A stretch of 8,413 nt of DNA from JBKHJA01 sp046538375 (GTDB lineage: Bacteria; Acidobacteriota; Aminicenantia; Aminicenantales; Aminicenantaceae), in assembly GCA_046538375.1 (NCBI GenBank), contig JBKHJA010000107.1:1-8413 (forward strand), in the 5' to 3' direction. Below are positions 8,001 through 8,413 of this stretch, piece by piece (within the stretch, counting starts at the first letter, position 1; each line of letters begins with the position of its first letter). Below the pieces are notes generated by a model. That model made no database searches, had not been told where the DNA came from, and saw only the letters and a list, made by a program, of their open reading frames with translations. A program made the position numbers and the translations under genes.

Positions 8001-8319
8001 CTAGGGAGGGGTTTTTCTGATAAACGGCGATAGCTCCAATACTGGAAACGGGTTGATGATCGAAAATAGGCTCCCAGGTGAAACCTCCATCCACAGATTT
8101 CCAAACTCCGCTGGTGGCCCCTCCCACATAAATGACATTGGGATTAGACAAAACACATTCCACCGCTGCTACTCTGCCGCTCATGCCCGCTGGTCCGATG
8201 CTTCTGGCTTTCATAGACGAGAATTTCTCCAGGTCCGGGCGCTCAAGGGCTCTTGCATTCAAACCAGAACAAAATAAAACAATGAAAAATACGCTTAAAG
8301 CTGAATAATAACGTTTCAT
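5074..8319 (-). CDS. Exported BNR/Asp-box beta-propeller protein (sortilin VPS10-like, often named glycosyl hydrolase)
   Basis: A 1081-residue protein. Residues 1-24 are a signal peptide (KR, hydrophobic core, cleavage after ARA at 22-24), so it is exported to the periplasm, surface or medium. Residues about 35-735 carry 11 Asp-box (S/T-x-D-x-G-x-T/S-W) motifs starting at 75, 129, 180, 238, 288, 334, 376, 515, 583, 638 and 689, the mark of beta-propeller repeats seen in sialidases, sortilin and photosystem assembly factors. HGRGAYIIDDI (725-735) closes the propeller in the way I know from this family. Residues 797-820 are nearly pure Glu/Lys. An Ig-like module follows (about 821-900; RGVNRFNWDLR, PGQYTVKI), then a Lys/Glu-rich probable coiled coil (about 905-985) and a helical tail to 1081. 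Such proteins are commonly labelled glycosyl hydrolases, but I see no catalytic residues that prove this; a binding or scaffolding role is equally possible. AGGAGGAGGAGG precedes the ATG. No export or polysaccharide-use partner is in the window. Confidence 0.9.
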   Translation of the reverse strand: MKRYYSALSVFFIVLFCSGLNARALERPDLEKFSSMKARSIGPAGMSGRVAAVECVLSNPNVIYVGGATSGVWKSVDGGFTWEPIFDHQPVSSIGAIAVYQKNPSLVWVGTGEGNTRNSAGVGYGIFKSVDGGKTWTHLGLEKTERIHRIILHPDNPDTAFAAAMGTAWGENPERGVYKTADGGKTWEKVLYVDEKVGCAELVMDPQNPHKLFAAMWEYRRWPWHFKSGGPGSGLYVTHDGGKTWKEITHKEGLPQGELGRMGIAIARSNPEIVYALVEAKKNALYRSEDGGETWKAVNDSDGVNPRPFYYCDIRVDPENESRVYRLASRLSVSEDGGKSFERIARGVHSDHHALWINPENGRFLINGNDGGLAISSDRGNSWRTVKNLPFAQFYHIRVDMDLPYNVYGGMQDNGSWCGPSRVWRRGGIPNYLWKSIGGGDGFDVVKDPAKPEIGYSMWQGGNLIRFNLETGEMKYIKPPAPQGVKLRFNWNAGIAIDPFDPSTIYYGSQFVHKTTDRGESWEIISPDLTTDDPEKQKQAQSGGLTLDVTNAENHCSILTIAPSPVEKGVIWVGTDDGNIQVTTDGGENWTNVVKNIKGLPPHTWCPHIKASTHDSGTAYVVFDDHRRSNWKTYVYKTSNLGKTWEDLARVDPTADKENEVWGFAHVIEEDPVNKNLLFLGTEFGLYVSFDGGNHWSKWTQGVPTVPVRDLVVHPREHDLVVGTHGRGAYIIDDIRPLRKASQEVMQRPLYIFETSSAYIHHSRPAQGFNSPGDTMFFGENEPYGAGIIYVCNPLQEKEEKEEAEEEPGKEKEEKKKEKKVKITITDEEGKVIRETEDTFERGVNRFNWDLRTDGIDFPSLKERERPYYRRTEPEVIPGQYTVKIKMGEHEETQTIQVKPDPEENIPLESRKEKFETIQEYGEEIEVLTEAVNRIKETRKKIDTVLKQLEESKIGEEEKEKKEEAQTLKEEAKKLNKKLDDYLEKVFGPQDAQGITDRSETILSQVTSPLYGLGSSYDAPSPAEKAKLEQGREVLNKALQEVNKIFEEDVTAFAEKYEAFDFELFPQMEPLDLNWKPKKEK
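5860..5931 (-). repeat. Low-complexity purine tract encoding a Glu/Lys linker
   Basis: Over about 72 bases the coding strand is almost entirely A and G, built mostly of GAA, GAG, AAG and AAA codons, and encodes residues 797-820 of the BNR protein. Only a short stretch (GCT, CCT and GGC codons) breaks it. It sits exactly between the last propeller-associated segment (VCNPLQ) and the Ig-like module, so it serves as an extended charged linker. Slippage of such tracts commonly changes length between strains; that is an expectation, not something seen here. Confidence 0.7.
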
Positions 8320-8324
8320 TTGAA

Positions 8325-8336
8325 CCTCCTCCTCCT
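8325..8336 (-). promoter_or_regulatory. Extended Shine-Dalgarno site of the BNR protein gene
   Basis: The minus strand reads AGGAGGAGGAGG, five bases (TTCAA) before the ATG at 8319. Four consecutive AGG units allow several registers of pairing with the 16S rRNA tail and suggest efficient translation. The remaining 77 bases to the window edge hold no feature I can name. Confidence 0.75.
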
Positions 8337-8413
8337 TTTTTGATGATGTCCCAAAGTAACGGGATAAAAAAGGATGAAATGTTGGAGGGAAATGTCTCCG
8401 CTCTAGTTCAGAT

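Overview
This is an 8.4 kb bacterial window with every confidently recognised gene on the minus strand, so transcription runs from high to low coordinates. No rRNA, tRNA, CRISPR array, integrase or insertion sequence is visible. Base composition looks near 50% G+C by eye (not computed). The large secreted BNR-repeat protein with a Lys/Glu-rich C-terminal half is a type I associate with Acidobacteriota and Aminicenantes-like genomes. That placement is a guess, not a call.

Reading along the minus strand: (1) 8319-5074 encodes a 1081-residue exported BNR/Asp-box beta-propeller protein with a signal peptide, 11 Asp-box motifs, an Ig-like module and coiled-coil segments. (2) 4909-4346 encodes a family 4 Fe-S uracil-DNA glycosylase; a Shine-Dalgarno site places its start well inside the longest open frame. 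(3) 3983-2394 encodes a two-phosphatase fusion: a beta-phosphoglucomutase-like HAD domain followed by a trehalose-6-phosphate phosphatase, again with the start set by a Shine-Dalgarno site. (4) 2253-2008 holds a short open frame whose first half resembles the N-terminal cytosolic domain of a cation P-type ATPase. (5) 2014-179 encodes the large molybdenum-binding subunit of a xanthine dehydrogenase/isoquinoline oxidoreductase-type enzyme that lacks its N-terminal segment.

Three zones look like gene wreckage. Around 2006-2253 an ATPase-like N-terminus is joined to a 5'-truncated molybdoenzyme gene through a TGATG stop/start overlap, as if a deletion or rearrangement (or an assembly join) had occurred there. 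Around 4164-4363, on the plus strand, two frames together read like a frameshifted C-terminal protein fragment that runs convergently into the end of the glycosylase gene. At 46-198 a 50-codon plus-strand frame overlaps the end of the molybdoenzyme gene, but its reality is unclear.

The three intact genes are separated by 164 bp and 362 bp and share no obvious pathway (export/surface, DNA repair, trehalose/sugar phosphate metabolism), so they are best seen as neighbours rather than a functional cluster. I see no convincing undescribed multi-gene system. The points most worth following are the HAD-trehalose phosphatase fusion, the ATPase/molybdoenzyme junction, the frameshifted plus-strand remnant and an active-site variant in the glycosylase.
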